A DNA stretch of 64,000 nucleotides. It comes from Mastigias papua (lineage: Eukaryota > Cnidaria > Scyphozoa > Rhizostomeae > Mastigiidae). This document shows, piece after piece, positions 20,311-31,385 of the stretch (the first letter of the stretch is position 1; the number at the start of each line of letters is the position of its first letter). The notes beneath the pieces are model-generated. The model did not search any database. It saw nothing but the letters and a program-made list of their open reading frames with translations, and was not told the origin of the DNA. Position numbers and translations under genes: made by a program. The stretch is from positions 6,388,528 through 6,452,527 of the forward strand of contig OZ025268.1 of assembly GCA_964019165.1 (NCBI GenBank), given 5' to 3'.

Positions 20311-23300
20311 TTAGTATCTTAAGCCATTAGCCTCTGAAAATGAGAACAGTTCTGAATACTTTGATGCCAGTTGAACAGCGTCATTATACACCTTCAAATC
20401 TGTCAGAAGAACAAATCAATACACACTTTCATGCAACTACAGTCTGCTGGCAAATTATATTTGAATAAAGAAATAATAGCAATTGCAGAGAAAACTAATG
20501 AAAGGGTGTGATCAGATTAAAACAATAGTCAATATTCATGGAACCAGCTGTCAAAAGACCTACTGCAGGCTCTATATGTGTATTTTACCAAGTAGAGCAC
20601 TGTGGCAATGCCACTGTAAAGTATCTGTACAATACAAAATTATACAGGTCTTGTTGTATAGAAGATGGGAGGGAGCATACACAAAAATTATCAATCTACT
20701 CAACACAAGAAAGTAAAACTAACTTATGTGACTATCAGTTACATGATAGTGAATAACCAGACATAGCTGTTCCAACTCAACTCTAAACATATATTCATAC
20801 ATATACAAAACCTATTTCTGAACTCCCAAAGCTGATAATATTCTCTGCAGTTAATGTCTCATCTCTTTCAACACTGGCTACAATATGGACATAGCCATGC
20901 AGAAGCTCTTCAAGCTAGAAAAGCAGAGAGATGCCTAGTAATAAGTAGACAAACAAACATTTATCTTCTACAAGGTCACTTGATGAGAGCTAGTACATTC
21001 AGGCCTGCAGACAAGTGATGGGGCCCAAGGCAAACAGAACTAGTGTGGGCTCTGGTAATGTCATTATGACAATTAAAAGTCAATAAAGACTCATTTTATG
21101 GCAATTGGGGCCCCTCTCAGGTGAAGGGCCCAGGACAATCTGCTATCCTGTCCCCTCTTGGTGGGACTGATTAAATTCCCCATCTTGCACATTCACAGGA
21201 TTCAGCCAGACACACAATCAACAAACTTATATAACAGCTTCAACAAACAACTCTGTATGACAGGTTCTATTCAGAAGCTCACTTCAAAGCTGTTAGTTCT
21301 ACACTACTGTTTGGATGCTTTAGTCAATTGTTAATTCATATTAGGTCTAAATAGATTTTAAGGCATAATTTTCAGGTGATACATCTGTAAACAGTAGGAA
21401 AATAACATCAAATTGAAAAGCATGAGCTGTATGATAGATTGTGAAGGGCTATGATTAAAACATAAGCAAGGAGGCAATAGCTACTAAATGGAAAACATAT
21501 TATACAATTGCAAAACCTAGATCACTTTAGAATAAGACTGAACCATAAACAAATATTAACTTACAGCATCTTTCAAAGTAACCAAAACATCTTTCCCATC
21601 TGAAAGCTCAAGTTTAATTTGATTACCACTTGGATTGATCTTGAAGATAGCAAGACATAATCAGTTATAAAAAGACTATAAAAACATGATGGTTACTTTC
21701 CAAGCATTGTATCTTACATTCCTATTGGGTTACCACAAAATAACAAAGTTATGCTACAAAACATGGCCAATATCATTTTCAAAGGAAAATAACACTGACT
21801 AGTGACACAGCTCTCAGTCAATTCCTGAACAGCTTCATGTTAGGGATAAAATAGAAACACTGCAGTGAACTATGTCTAATTCAAACTCTGTGGGGGTATT
21901 AACAATTGTTTGAATTACAGAGAGTTTGAGTTATATGAGTTGTCTGAAAAGGTGCCAGATTTTACTTTAGTTAACTCCTCAACATACATTTTATGACTTT
22001 TAACTATATTTTCTAAACCAAGGAACAATTTGAAACAACAAGAACAGTTTCATAAATGATTTTGATAAAGGACAAGCAATAACAAGCAGCTAAACATAAG
22101 GTGTTTCAGATTTGTCTAAAAAATCCTGTACGGTGTTGTGCTTCTTTCAGCCAGAAAATTTCTTCCTTGCCAGCATGTTGATCTTTTCACCATTTCTCAC
22201 AATTCTACCATGATTTTGCAAAAATGGTGAATAAAAAGTTGCACAACAGCTGAGAGAAAACACTTATGCATCTTATGAAATCTTCATATCATTCACAGAT
22301 TCTATCATAAAGCATCTAAAAATTTACACTGCCCCTCAAATTTGAGGAGACATTGAACCTGCATTCCCTGTCTGTCACCAAAATTCAATGGATTTCTTAT
22401 AATTCTTACATGACACTTTGCAAAGGCATCATGTCATGAAATATAGAAATTGCTTTTACAAGTGCCATCTACAAAGAATAGTGGGATGTAGAGGCATGAC
22501 TAGGGCAAGGCATGAAGAATATCTTGGGATCTAAGGAGAAGAGAAACCCCAGGATATAGTCCTGGGGAGAAATTTCTAGATTTCATGTGTGCAATTTACA
22601 CTAGTTTCAAATTATAAAGCCAAACATTAAATGGAAAAATGAAATCTGATAAGCTAAAAAATATAAATTGCTTGATATAACTAATATTAATGTAATTAAT
22701 TAAAGAGACAATTACCATTCAAAACAGTAAACGAAGTGACAATACAACTAGGGGGACTGAGTCCTCTTGAGCTCCCAGCTCTAAACCACTGTCACTAGGG
22801 TTAAACCATGTTACTAATAGCATACTGGCATATTTTCCTCAAACATGACAGTTTGAAGATGAAAAGGCTGATTGAATAAGACATTTTGATAATCAGAAAT
22901 ACCCTTATGATGGGATGTAGTAGAGTAGAAACTAGTCTGCTTCAATACCTAACTACCAAGAAACCCTGCAAATTTTTCCCAGACAAATAAAACACTTATA
23001 CACACTTTCATACTGTTTTCTCTAAGTGCTTCTTTCAAGCAGAACATGAGGAAGATTGAACACTTTCCTCTTGTGGTTCATGTTCAATCTCAGTGCTATC
23101 TGCATAATCTAATGGCAATACTTCAATCAAGTGGTTTAGCACTATTCACCCTTTCACCTGGATCTGCCTGATGCATGGAAACTGAACTTCACGGGGCCAT
23201 ATGTACTGTATTTGGAACAACTTTCATGTATGCAAGATCAAAATAAATTGACTGCTGTGCTAGTAGTCCAAACCATACACATCAATTGATATTGTCTGAA

Positions 23301-23788
23301 AGCTATGCACTTTTCACTATCATGTTCTCTATGCCAGTGGTTCTCACAGTTTTTAAATAATTCTACATGGCATTTCCCTACAACATACTTTTCGAATCAG
23401 GATCCTTGGAGCAATTAATGTATAATAATATATACCTTCACGCAAAGTTGCAAACTATATGCGGCCGTGGTGGTATAAGCTGATAAAACAATGGTTCGAA
23501 CAAGGGCGAGCAACTTCATGCGGTCCCTTGAAATTCCATACGGCTCTTTCTGAAACCCTAGCACTTTGAACTGTCATTAACACTACCAGGATGCCTATTC
23601 TATTTTGAGGATCTAGGAGTACACAGGGACACAGCTCCAGCTGTTGGGTCAAGGACGCACTTGTAATAACAGGATAATTTTCCATTGTCATCAACAATAC
23701 TTACATCTAATACTTTGCCAATAACTGATACCATTTTTCCAACGTGGTTTCGAAGCATGCCATAATTTACAGCTGGTCTAGATTCCAT
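20311..23788 (-). CDS. RPA3: Replication protein A 14-kDa subunit (RPA3), four exons
   Basis: Coding exons in order are 23788-23705 (28 codons, GAT/GTAAGT donor), 21639-21565 (25 codons), 20914-20812 (34 codons plus one base) and 20399-20311 (stop TAA). All joins are in phase, giving 116 residues against 121 in human. The start MESRPAVNYGMLRNHVGKMV and the joined GKVLD/INPSGNQIKLELSDGK match the human RPA3 pattern (GML near the start; GRLEKIHPTG and LSDG). The third exon gives LEELLHGYVHIVASVERDET and the last a SSEIDLKVYNDAVQLASKYS stretch, like FDLGLYNEAVKII in human. RPA3 is the small OB-fold subunit of the trimeric single-strand DNA-binding complex used in replication and repair. An upstream in-frame ATG (23881) exists, but the downstream start fits the family better. 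Confidence 0.92.
21640..23704. other. RPA3 intron 1
   Basis: A 2.06-kb intron with no recognised gene. Sequence near 23458-23530 (GGCCGTGGTGGTATAAGC, then GGTTCGAAC) resembles A and B boxes of a tRNA-type promoter and may be an old SINE piece. The remainder is AT-rich and featureless to me. Confidence 0.5.
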
Positions 23789-23911
23789 TTTTATAAAGCG
23801 TTCACCTAAGTTCGACTGGAACTCTAAAGCTGCTGCAAATATGGCGGGAAATGTGTCTACGTTGTTGTTGCTCACGAACAACCATGTTGTTGTTGCTGAC
23901 AGACCGCTATT

Positions 23912-24697
23912 GGGTCATTCATTTAGTACGAACACACGAGGGAGGGGATCGAGCAGAAGCGTACAATTGCCTACAAGGGGGAGGGGCTGACACATTAAAG
24001 TACGTACGCAAAGTAAAAAATCAATCGCCTTTCCTGCATGTATCCTGCAATATTTTCATTTGCAAACAGACTTCGTCTTGCACACTGCAGAGTTTGGAAC
24101 TTCACACTTGAGATTTGTTGTCTCAAATGCTACTACTCACCTAGAAATGGGTGTAGTAGGGCGTTGAAAGGCGATATGGCGTGATTTAATTGGTTAATTC
24201 AACTATTTTCCAGCTGTCATAACGACAATAATGAAATAAAATTTGCTCTGACATGCATGCTGTTTGATACAGAATCTTTAAGGTGAGAAAAAGATAAGTA
24301 AAATAAAACAAACTGGTTTTACTTTCTAAGCCGAAAATCAAGCGCGCACTTCAAGAGCACACCTGAGGTGAAGTGCACCTTTGACGTTTTGCTCGTGCAA
24401 GCTCGAGATCTCATCGAAACAGGCCATACTCTGCAGTTGAGCCCTCCACTAAACTTGGAAAAGAAATCTTTTCATTGATTTTTCATAAAGTGCTATTTGT
24501 AACGATCATTTTACCGCCTCGCGAATGCTTAAAATGGTCTTTCTTCACAGTTTTGGACAGCTAGACACTTTCTGTTGGAAATAAGGAGAGTCAAATAACC
24601 AAAAGTACCTGTGCAGGAGAGGAGGGGTCGAATTTGAGCATACGAGGGGTAGGGGTCGAATTTGGGCAATTTTTGCGCATACGTACTGAATGACCCC
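23912..24697. mobile_element. Possible DNA-transposon remnant with GGGTCATTCA termini
   Basis: The left end TGGGTCATTCATTTAGTACG (from 23911) and the right end TACTGAATGACCCC (24684-24697) form imperfect inverted repeats about 790 bases apart. The same AGGGGTCATTCA terminal motif occurs at 44758 and 57998. No transposase frame was seen. The left end lies about 120 bases upstream of the RPA3 start codon, so the element overlaps the likely RPA3 promoter region. Confidence 0.45.
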
Positions 24698-25611
24698 AGG
24701 TGTCAATCAATCAATAGCTGTTTGTTACAGAATCAGTGAATAAGCAGTGACAGTGCAAGCCACAAAACAGACTGGGGGATTCTATTGGACCACTACCCTC
24801 TGAATACGTAGAATGAAATATGCTAAGGGTGACAAACAGCATTGACAGGGCATCATCTCTCATACTCCACAGAAACAAGGGTTCGTCACCTTTTGACAGG
24901 GGGCTAGCATTCTCTGATGGAGGCTATAACCCCCTAACCCCCTTGGTGCCACCACTGAATGACTTATGCCATACCTATTTGTTAAGAGTTGCAGCCATTC
25001 GTGTCAAACTTGGCTGATATACTAATATATCTACTGCAAAAAGAGCAGGGCAAGGAGCACCAAAGCAGGCTAACAAGAGATTGAGAAAATTTGATTTGTT
25101 TGAGAACAAATTATATCAAGGGAATAAAAGCCCATAACTACAGCTTATATGCATGCTTACAATATATGCCAGATAGTAAATAATGGAACTGCCTGGGAAA
25201 CAAGGTTTGCAAAACAAACAAGCTGATTCAATACAGGTATTTAGGAATTTATGAAAAGGTGACAGGACTTTAGGTTGAGCAGTGATATGAAAGACCAGAT
25301 AGTAGTTTGTATTGTGCCTAACATACAAAGTTAATGGACCCAAGTTCATATCCCATTAAGGTATGTGATTTTATCACACTTTACTTTTATCTGTGTTGTT
25401 TGCCAACATCTTAAAGTTTATTCTGCAAGAAACTGCCTTTTATGCTTTATCTTCCTAAAAAAATTCCATCTCAAAATTTCTCAAGTTAGATACCACTGAA
25501 CAAACTGAAAAAACATTACACAGGTAAAGTCCTAAAAAGTAGCAAATGATTGTGAAATATCAAAAGTAATTCTATACCACTAAATTTCACAAGAAATTAT
25601 TAGCAAATTAT
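24698..25611. other. Intergenic stretch between the RPA3 5' side and the ABRACL 3' end
   Basis: AT-rich DNA with a GGGGGCTAGCA / CCCCCTAACCCCC patch at 24898-24950 of the kind seen at ends of short DNA elements. No gene was seen. The part next to 25611 is likely ABRACL 3' UTR. Confidence 0.4.
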
Positions 25612-26467
25612 TCATGATGCAAGTAAAATAATTTCCACATTATCATGCACCCCCTGGAGTAGCAGTTCGCCATCATAGGAAACAATCTTCTTTCTCTTTG
25701 CAGCCCGCAGAGTTCCAACCAGAGCTGAAATTACAATAAAGAAAACATTGGAAATACAAAAAAGGCAAATGGAGAGCTTTGTGTAGAGAACACACATGTT
25801 TCACTCTCAGCATACCACATACATATAACACAACAATAACAACAGTAATGATAATAATGATAATAAAAATAGTGGTGATAACATATAGAAATACACAGAG
25901 TCAATGCAAACAGTCTTAGTGAAACCTGAGTTTACTACACCACCCATTCATCCATCTGTCCAAGAAAACTTTGGCTAATTCAGAGTAGTTTTGACACCCC
26001 TGAATTGGTGCAACAAGAACACAAACTGATAAAATATAACAGTAGCTCTCCTCTGTCACCTACATTACAAAACAGTTTCATTTCTACTCGTAGAAAATTA
26101 GCAAATAAATTTCAGTCTTCTGCCAAATATTTTAAATGACTATCTTATTGCATCATATTGTATTGAGTTAGTGTACAAGCTACATATTGCACAGTCTATT
26201 TCAAAGAACATATAAAATGCATGGGTTACTTACTACCAGACAGTCTGCATCCAGTGCTGGAAGATAAACTTTATAATATAGGATCATGACATATACAATC
26301 TGAGAGACTCTCAAAGCAACAAGACAATCTTAACCTTCAAACAGATTTGCACACTTGTCATCATTGAAAAGAGTTCCAAATGTTACAACATGCTTTCCTT
26401 CACTATTGACTTTCCCAAGCCTTTTCATCTCCACAACAAGAAGTTCAACTTCATGACTAACATTCAT
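25612..26467 (-). CDS. ABRACL: ABRACL (Costars family protein), two coding exons
   Basis: Coding exons are 26467-26335 (44 codons plus one base, GAAG/GTTAAG donor) and 25724-25612 (TTTCAG acceptor, stop TGA). They join in phase to exactly 81 residues, the length of human ABRACL. The translation starts MNVSHEVELLVVEMKRLGKV and runs through FGTLFNDDKCANLFEALVGT across the splice site to AAKRKKIVSYDGELLLQGVH, ending in a hydrophobic VEIILLAS. These blocks are almost the same as in vertebrate ABRACL, a small winged-helix Costars-domain protein linked to actin dynamics and cell motility. An acceptor (CCTGTAG) eight bases before the ATG implies a non-coding 5' exon further upstream, possibly near 27.45-27.55 kb. 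Confidence 0.93.
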
Positions 26468-27974
26468 CTTTGCAACTACAGGAAAAAAATACGATTATCA
26501 TTGCATTATTTTCATGCAACAATCCTGGGAAATAATTTAATTAACCAAATCCAATGATTGTACACTATCACAAAATTGCTTGAACCACACCCTTTAGATC
26601 CTAGGAAAAAGCCCTTTCTGAATTTAGAGATATACCCATTCTAGAAAGAAAAGGAATGATGAAATCATTCATATGCAATTGAAAATGTTGATAATATGGT
26701 TTTTTTCCAACAAACTGTATATTTTAGTAAGTGCTTAGGTAAAAGCATACTTTCAGCTTACAGATGTTTGGGGGACAAAGGGGGGAAAACTTCTGGGTGG
26801 GTGGGGAATGGTCCCCGTGCCGTGCCCACCCCTAGGGTTACTGATAGGGCTAGCACGTAAACTCAACTGAGGAAGACATCGAGCTAACCGAGGACTGTTC
26901 CTGCAGTCAGTGTGTAAAGGAAAATACCCTGGGTGTAAAAACAATGAGTCCCGACGTTATATTAAACTAACCAAAAAAGTTGATTCAATATCAATGCCAA
27001 GCTTGATTGAAGCTAAATGTATCATCTACAATCTTCATTAAAATTCTATATCAATAACCTTAATAAAGTCCTTTGTAAGTCAGTAAAAAGGCTCCATTTT
27101 GCTCCGGTTAGAAACACATAGACCATAACAAACACCGATAACAAATACAACCAAAAACGTCTTACATTAGGCATTGCATTCAAGTGTGATTTCACAATAG
27201 AAATAAATCACTACATCAACAGAGCATCTGATCATCTGCAAAATTACTGGATAGCATATGTACAATAAAATCCCTACACCCTAAGCCAAACAGAGATAAT
27301 TAGCTTCTCCACCCAACGCTGTTCATTCCTTCAACTTTTGGAGCCGCACAGAAGTCACTAACTTTCAAATGAAATAGGTTTTAATCTATTACCAAGCTAA
27401 AAGCAGATAACTGAAATCTAACCATAAAAACATCAGGTAAGGTCACCTTTATTTCGATTTATGCTACTCCACTTGGATTCACGGCTTCACGGCTCACAAA
27501 ACTTTAACGCCCGCTTCCGCTTCCAACAAGTGTTGTTGTTCACTTCTTCCGACATACGCAACTACAACAACCAACAACATACTCTTGAGTCTCAGAATTG
27601 ACAGGGGGCGGCTGGGGTGAGGGCGGGTGGCCACCTTTCAAGGTATATTTTGGGGGCATGCTCACAAACAGTTTACTTCGAAGGTGGCTCTCCCATAACA
27701 TTGCAGTTTTGAAAGTTCGGAGGATTGGTACCCCTAATACAGTCGTACAAAAAACGAAATAGGGATGAATCATGGCTATAGAGATATGGCAACTGGCATA
27801 GAGCAACGACCCATACAGGTTTTCCTGTGTTAACTCAGACAACATATTGTCCTAAAACAGTGACAGCCACTTGACTAATTATTCGGGGGAGGGGTGGGGC
27901 ACAACCACCGAGACCTGGGGACAAAGATCTGAGGAAACCTTTCAGCGAACAAACTCTAAAAATTTCATATCATA
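26468..27974. other. ABRACL upstream region
   Basis: This probably contains the 5' UTR intron and promoter of ABRACL. An AAAG/GTGACC donor-like site (minus strand) near 27447-27452, followed upstream by a C/G-richer patch with GGAAGCGGAAGC (minus strand, about 27500-27515), could mark the non-coding first exon. That is inference. A G-rich patch at 26768-26835 resembles short DNA-element ends. Confidence 0.35.
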
Positions 27975-29075
27975 GCTGGTGACAGTTCAATATTCTACAG
28001 TATATTAATGATCTACGACCTACTACCCACGATTCCATTGTTTCATTTTATGCTGATGACATTGTATTGGTTACCAGTGCGATATTACTCAGCTGAATGA
28101 GGATATCCACGAGGATATCAAAAAACTCAATGCCTGGTTGCAAGGAAACAAGCTAGCGTTGAATATCACTAAAACACATACATGCCTGAACACATTCCAT
28201 CCTAGCTACGTCTAAGCAGAAGCAAAACATTCTCACAAATTCGTAAGATATTCTGGAACTACTAATACATAGAAAGAGCCTTACACTGTATTAAAAATAA
28301 AATGCTTTGGTCTTGGTGTAGAAATTGATTGTTCCGTAGAGTGGAAAGATCAAATCAAAGATTTTTGTTTTCAGAGCTTTAAATATTCTGAAACATGCCA
28401 CAAAATTACTGCCAAGAAATACTCTGGAGATTCTGTAGGCTTACTCAAGTAGTGAGGTGATTTATTTTCGGTACTGCCACCCTAGCAGCTATAATCAGGT
28501 CCTAAGAAGACACCTAACCCAAAACCTGGGAAGGAAAACCATTTGGAAACTCATTCAAAGCTAGTGCGAGTCCCATATAATGGTCTTTAAAACGCCTGAA
28601 TATTCTGGAACCACAGTTCCTAGAAGATCTATACACAACAAAATTTCAGAGCTCCTCATATACAGGGGAGGCGTAGCAACATTTTTGGTGGGCACTCGAG
28701 TGAATAGATTACAATTGCAGGGATCTAGAGGGCGTTAAACTGTGTACTAAAGTACATCTTGAGGCTACCAAAGAAAAAGGCACAAACTAGATAACAGTTG
28801 TGGAATAGCAGCTCAGCTGATACTAAGCAGAAAGGAATAATTTTCATCACTAGGCAAGATGAACTGTCACTTCATTACCAACTGTATTTAAAAAGTCTTT
28901 TACATTTCAATTTTTCTTATAAATAGCATTTTTAGAAGATAACTACTAGGTTCCTAAATACAGTTAGCTGATTTTTCTTAGCTTATTAATTGACCTTTAA
29001 GTTCATGGGAGGATCCGTTGAAGACCTGCACAAGTGCTGAAGGGCTATCCTCTGCAGACTTAAATAATTGACATT
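27975..29075 (+). pseudogene. Decayed LINE reverse transcriptase, 3' half
   Basis: The plus strand shows LQYINDLRPTTHDSIVSFYA running into the catalytic YADD at 28049-28060, then KLNAWLQGNKLALNITKTHT, interrupted by stops and frameshifts, and later LKHATKLLPRNTLEIL and WKLIQS fragments. The layout parallels the intact LINE at 11.2-13.3 kb. The 3' end has the same terminal hairpin motif (GGAGGATCC at 29008, GCTGAAGGGCTATCCTC to 29052) followed by a T/A-rich tail. It is an old, inactive copy of a related family. Confidence 0.75.
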
Positions 29076-30404
29076 AAAATGAAATAGTTCTTTAGAGGTT
29101 AAATGTATATATATAAATAGAAAATATAAATATATAACTCAATAGCCTCTCCACTTAAAGTTTTTAAACATTGAAATAAACTTTCCTAACAAAACCAACT
29201 GTTTTACGTTTCGCGTCTAGCTTCATCGGCAAATTCTTCTAATTTATATATACATAGATATACATGAAATGCCACACTACTCGAAAACTCAAAGATACCA
29301 AAATGATATAAAAATGAAAATATCAAGTGATCACATGTTTATTTTCATAAAGAAAGTGGTTTACAAGACAGCAACACTCGACAGCTCTAAAAGTTAAGAA
29401 AGTTCAGTACAGGATTTTCGATATATAGGAGAAATGATAAGTTGGTAGACATTTAAAATATAAATTTTCACGAAAGCCCATTATCGCAATTGCTTATTTG
29501 TAAATATTTTCCTTGTATTTCAGTTTTATGTTTGTGTAAAGCCTGTCTGTTTGTGTAACACTGCGGTGTTACATAAACTCGAGTATTCTTCCCGAGGAAA
29601 TTGAAAATTTCCTGAAATTCATAATATCTTACCGTATTCTGTTAAAGAAACAAAAACCAAAAAAACAAGATGTATTTGCAGTATGTGATGTAAATGCAAA
29701 TCGTGTGTTGGTCACAAAGTTCTTTGTAAGAAAGGGTTGTTTAGAAACAAAATGAAAACAATTTTTGATTCAATTATCCTTGCATCAAGTGGCAAGTTAT
29801 CAAAAATTCTCCCACCAGCAAAAGCAAAACAGTTTTATCCAATTTTTATTATGATGTATGACAGTTCAACAGAATGATTACTATTTCGTGTGCATATATC
29901 GTCATTTATATTTTCAAAATTTAAATTCTGAAATTGGGCATCCAAGCCTAACTGAAGGACAGTAGTTGAATAAGGGTATGATCATTGCGGTGAAGATGTG
30001 CATGGCAGTTGAGTTATTAATTGAGGGGCGAATGCGCCTTTCACTGGTGCATGTCTGTTAATATATAAAAGGAGAATATGTGTCAAATAGAGCCATGCTT
30101 GGTTTGCAAAAGTTTCACTGAAGACATTGGGGAATTTACATTTGATTTCGTGGATTGTTGCTTTGCTGATCTGAGTTTAAACCAATAGAATGTATCAAAT
30201 CATGTAAAAACGAAGTTCGACAAAAGGAAACAAAAACTTAAAACAAAATAAATAACAATAGAACAGCACAGCATCTACAAAACCAACAGATGTTAAGTTA
30301 CTACGAAGGAGTTTCGTGTTGTAGTTGGTGTACTTGCAACGGGATGTTGCTTTCGACTGGAATATCACGTATGGGCTTTACACGAACACCCTATTAACGC
30401 ATTG
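29076..30404. other. Non-coding stretch with small repeat traces
   Basis: Contents include a perfect 20-base hairpin at 29554-29573 (TGTAACAC, TGCG loop, GTGTTACA) and, on the minus strand at about 29200-29240, a degenerate hammerhead-like block (CCGATGAAGC ... GCGAAACGT). No gene was recognised. Confidence 0.4.
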
Positions 30405-30740
30405 TCACTCAAACCAGCTGGGATTACCTTTGTTATTAAACTGGTGATTCAGTGTTTTCGATTTTTTAGTTATCCTCTTGGGGCTATCAAGCAGCTGTCT
30501 CAAGTTGAAGGAAGAAAGCATTGCTTTCATTTCTTTGTGATCCAAGCTCGCTAGATAGGTACAGCTTATGTCACCTGTCAAAATACATCCTTTGTCTCCT
30601 GAAACGGCCCTTGATAATATGGATTCAAAAGTTTCATTCAAATTTTCATGAAGGTATTTAGATGAATCTGGGTGCTAATAGATAACACATATAATACATT
30701 CCATTAGTTTTAGGAAAGAAAATTTGAATCCATATGCACT
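30405..30740 (-). pseudogene. LINE endonuclease-domain fragment
   Basis: The minus strand reads HPDSSKYLHENLNETFESIL, then KGCILTGDISCTYL, then a SSFNLRQLLDSPKRITKKSK block. This follows the known pattern of the EEP (apurinic-type) endonuclease of non-LTR elements: RHP near an IYRHP block, then GDFN, then LxQLxxxPTRxT. Here the GDFN Phe/Asn are changed (GDIS), and stops lie upstream, so it is inactive. It is opposite in strand to the LINE piece at 28-29 kb and so is a separate insertion. Confidence 0.6.
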
Positions 30741-31385
30741 CGATATAATCTTCCTCAAGACCAGACGTCTCTGATAAGGCACTAATTGTGAGATATAAAT
30801 TCCTACTCCACCTCCTTGGCTAGAAATCCTTGCTTTTCCCACAGATATGCTCTACAGCTCCGCTAACTGAGTCAGATTGAAACTTATTTTAGGTTCTGGA
30901 AGTTGGTCTGCACAACGGTATTAAATAAAATCTGCCTGCCTACGTCAATCCTAATGTTGAATTGGGGCTATTTTAGATTATAAACCATTAGAATCTACCT
31001 AAGAGTGTAATAGGTTTTATAGTTTCATGTGTATACTCATATTTACAGATTGAAATGCACCAATCACGAAAAGCGATCACGAATGGTAGAGTTGTTGGAA
31101 AATCACAAAGCAGATTTTATACTGCAGTGGCTTAGTTATCATAGTTAAAGGTAAACAGTAGCTGAGAATCCTTGCTCTAAATGTTTTATTATAAGTATAC
31201 CTCTCAACTAGGTACAAACCACTACCGTGTTTTCAACATACCAAATTGACTGCAAGTAACTGTGACGTATTCAAAATTCAATGTCAAAACGAGGCCAAGA
31301 CAAAATAGCAGAATACTAATATCAAGCTCGAATATGAACCTCGGCTCATAGAATTTCGTTGGTGAGAAAGATCCTGCCTCATACA
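30741..31385. other. Upstream region of RHEB
   Basis: The further upstream part of the minus-strand LINE fragment may extend to about 30950. The rest should contain the RHEB promoter and 5' UTR. No distinct promoter motif was chosen. Confidence 0.4.

Noticed and set aside
27540..27845. A 101-codon minus-strand frame upstream of ABRACL
   Set aside because: It has no family similarity and lies where a non-coding first exon or promoter is expected.
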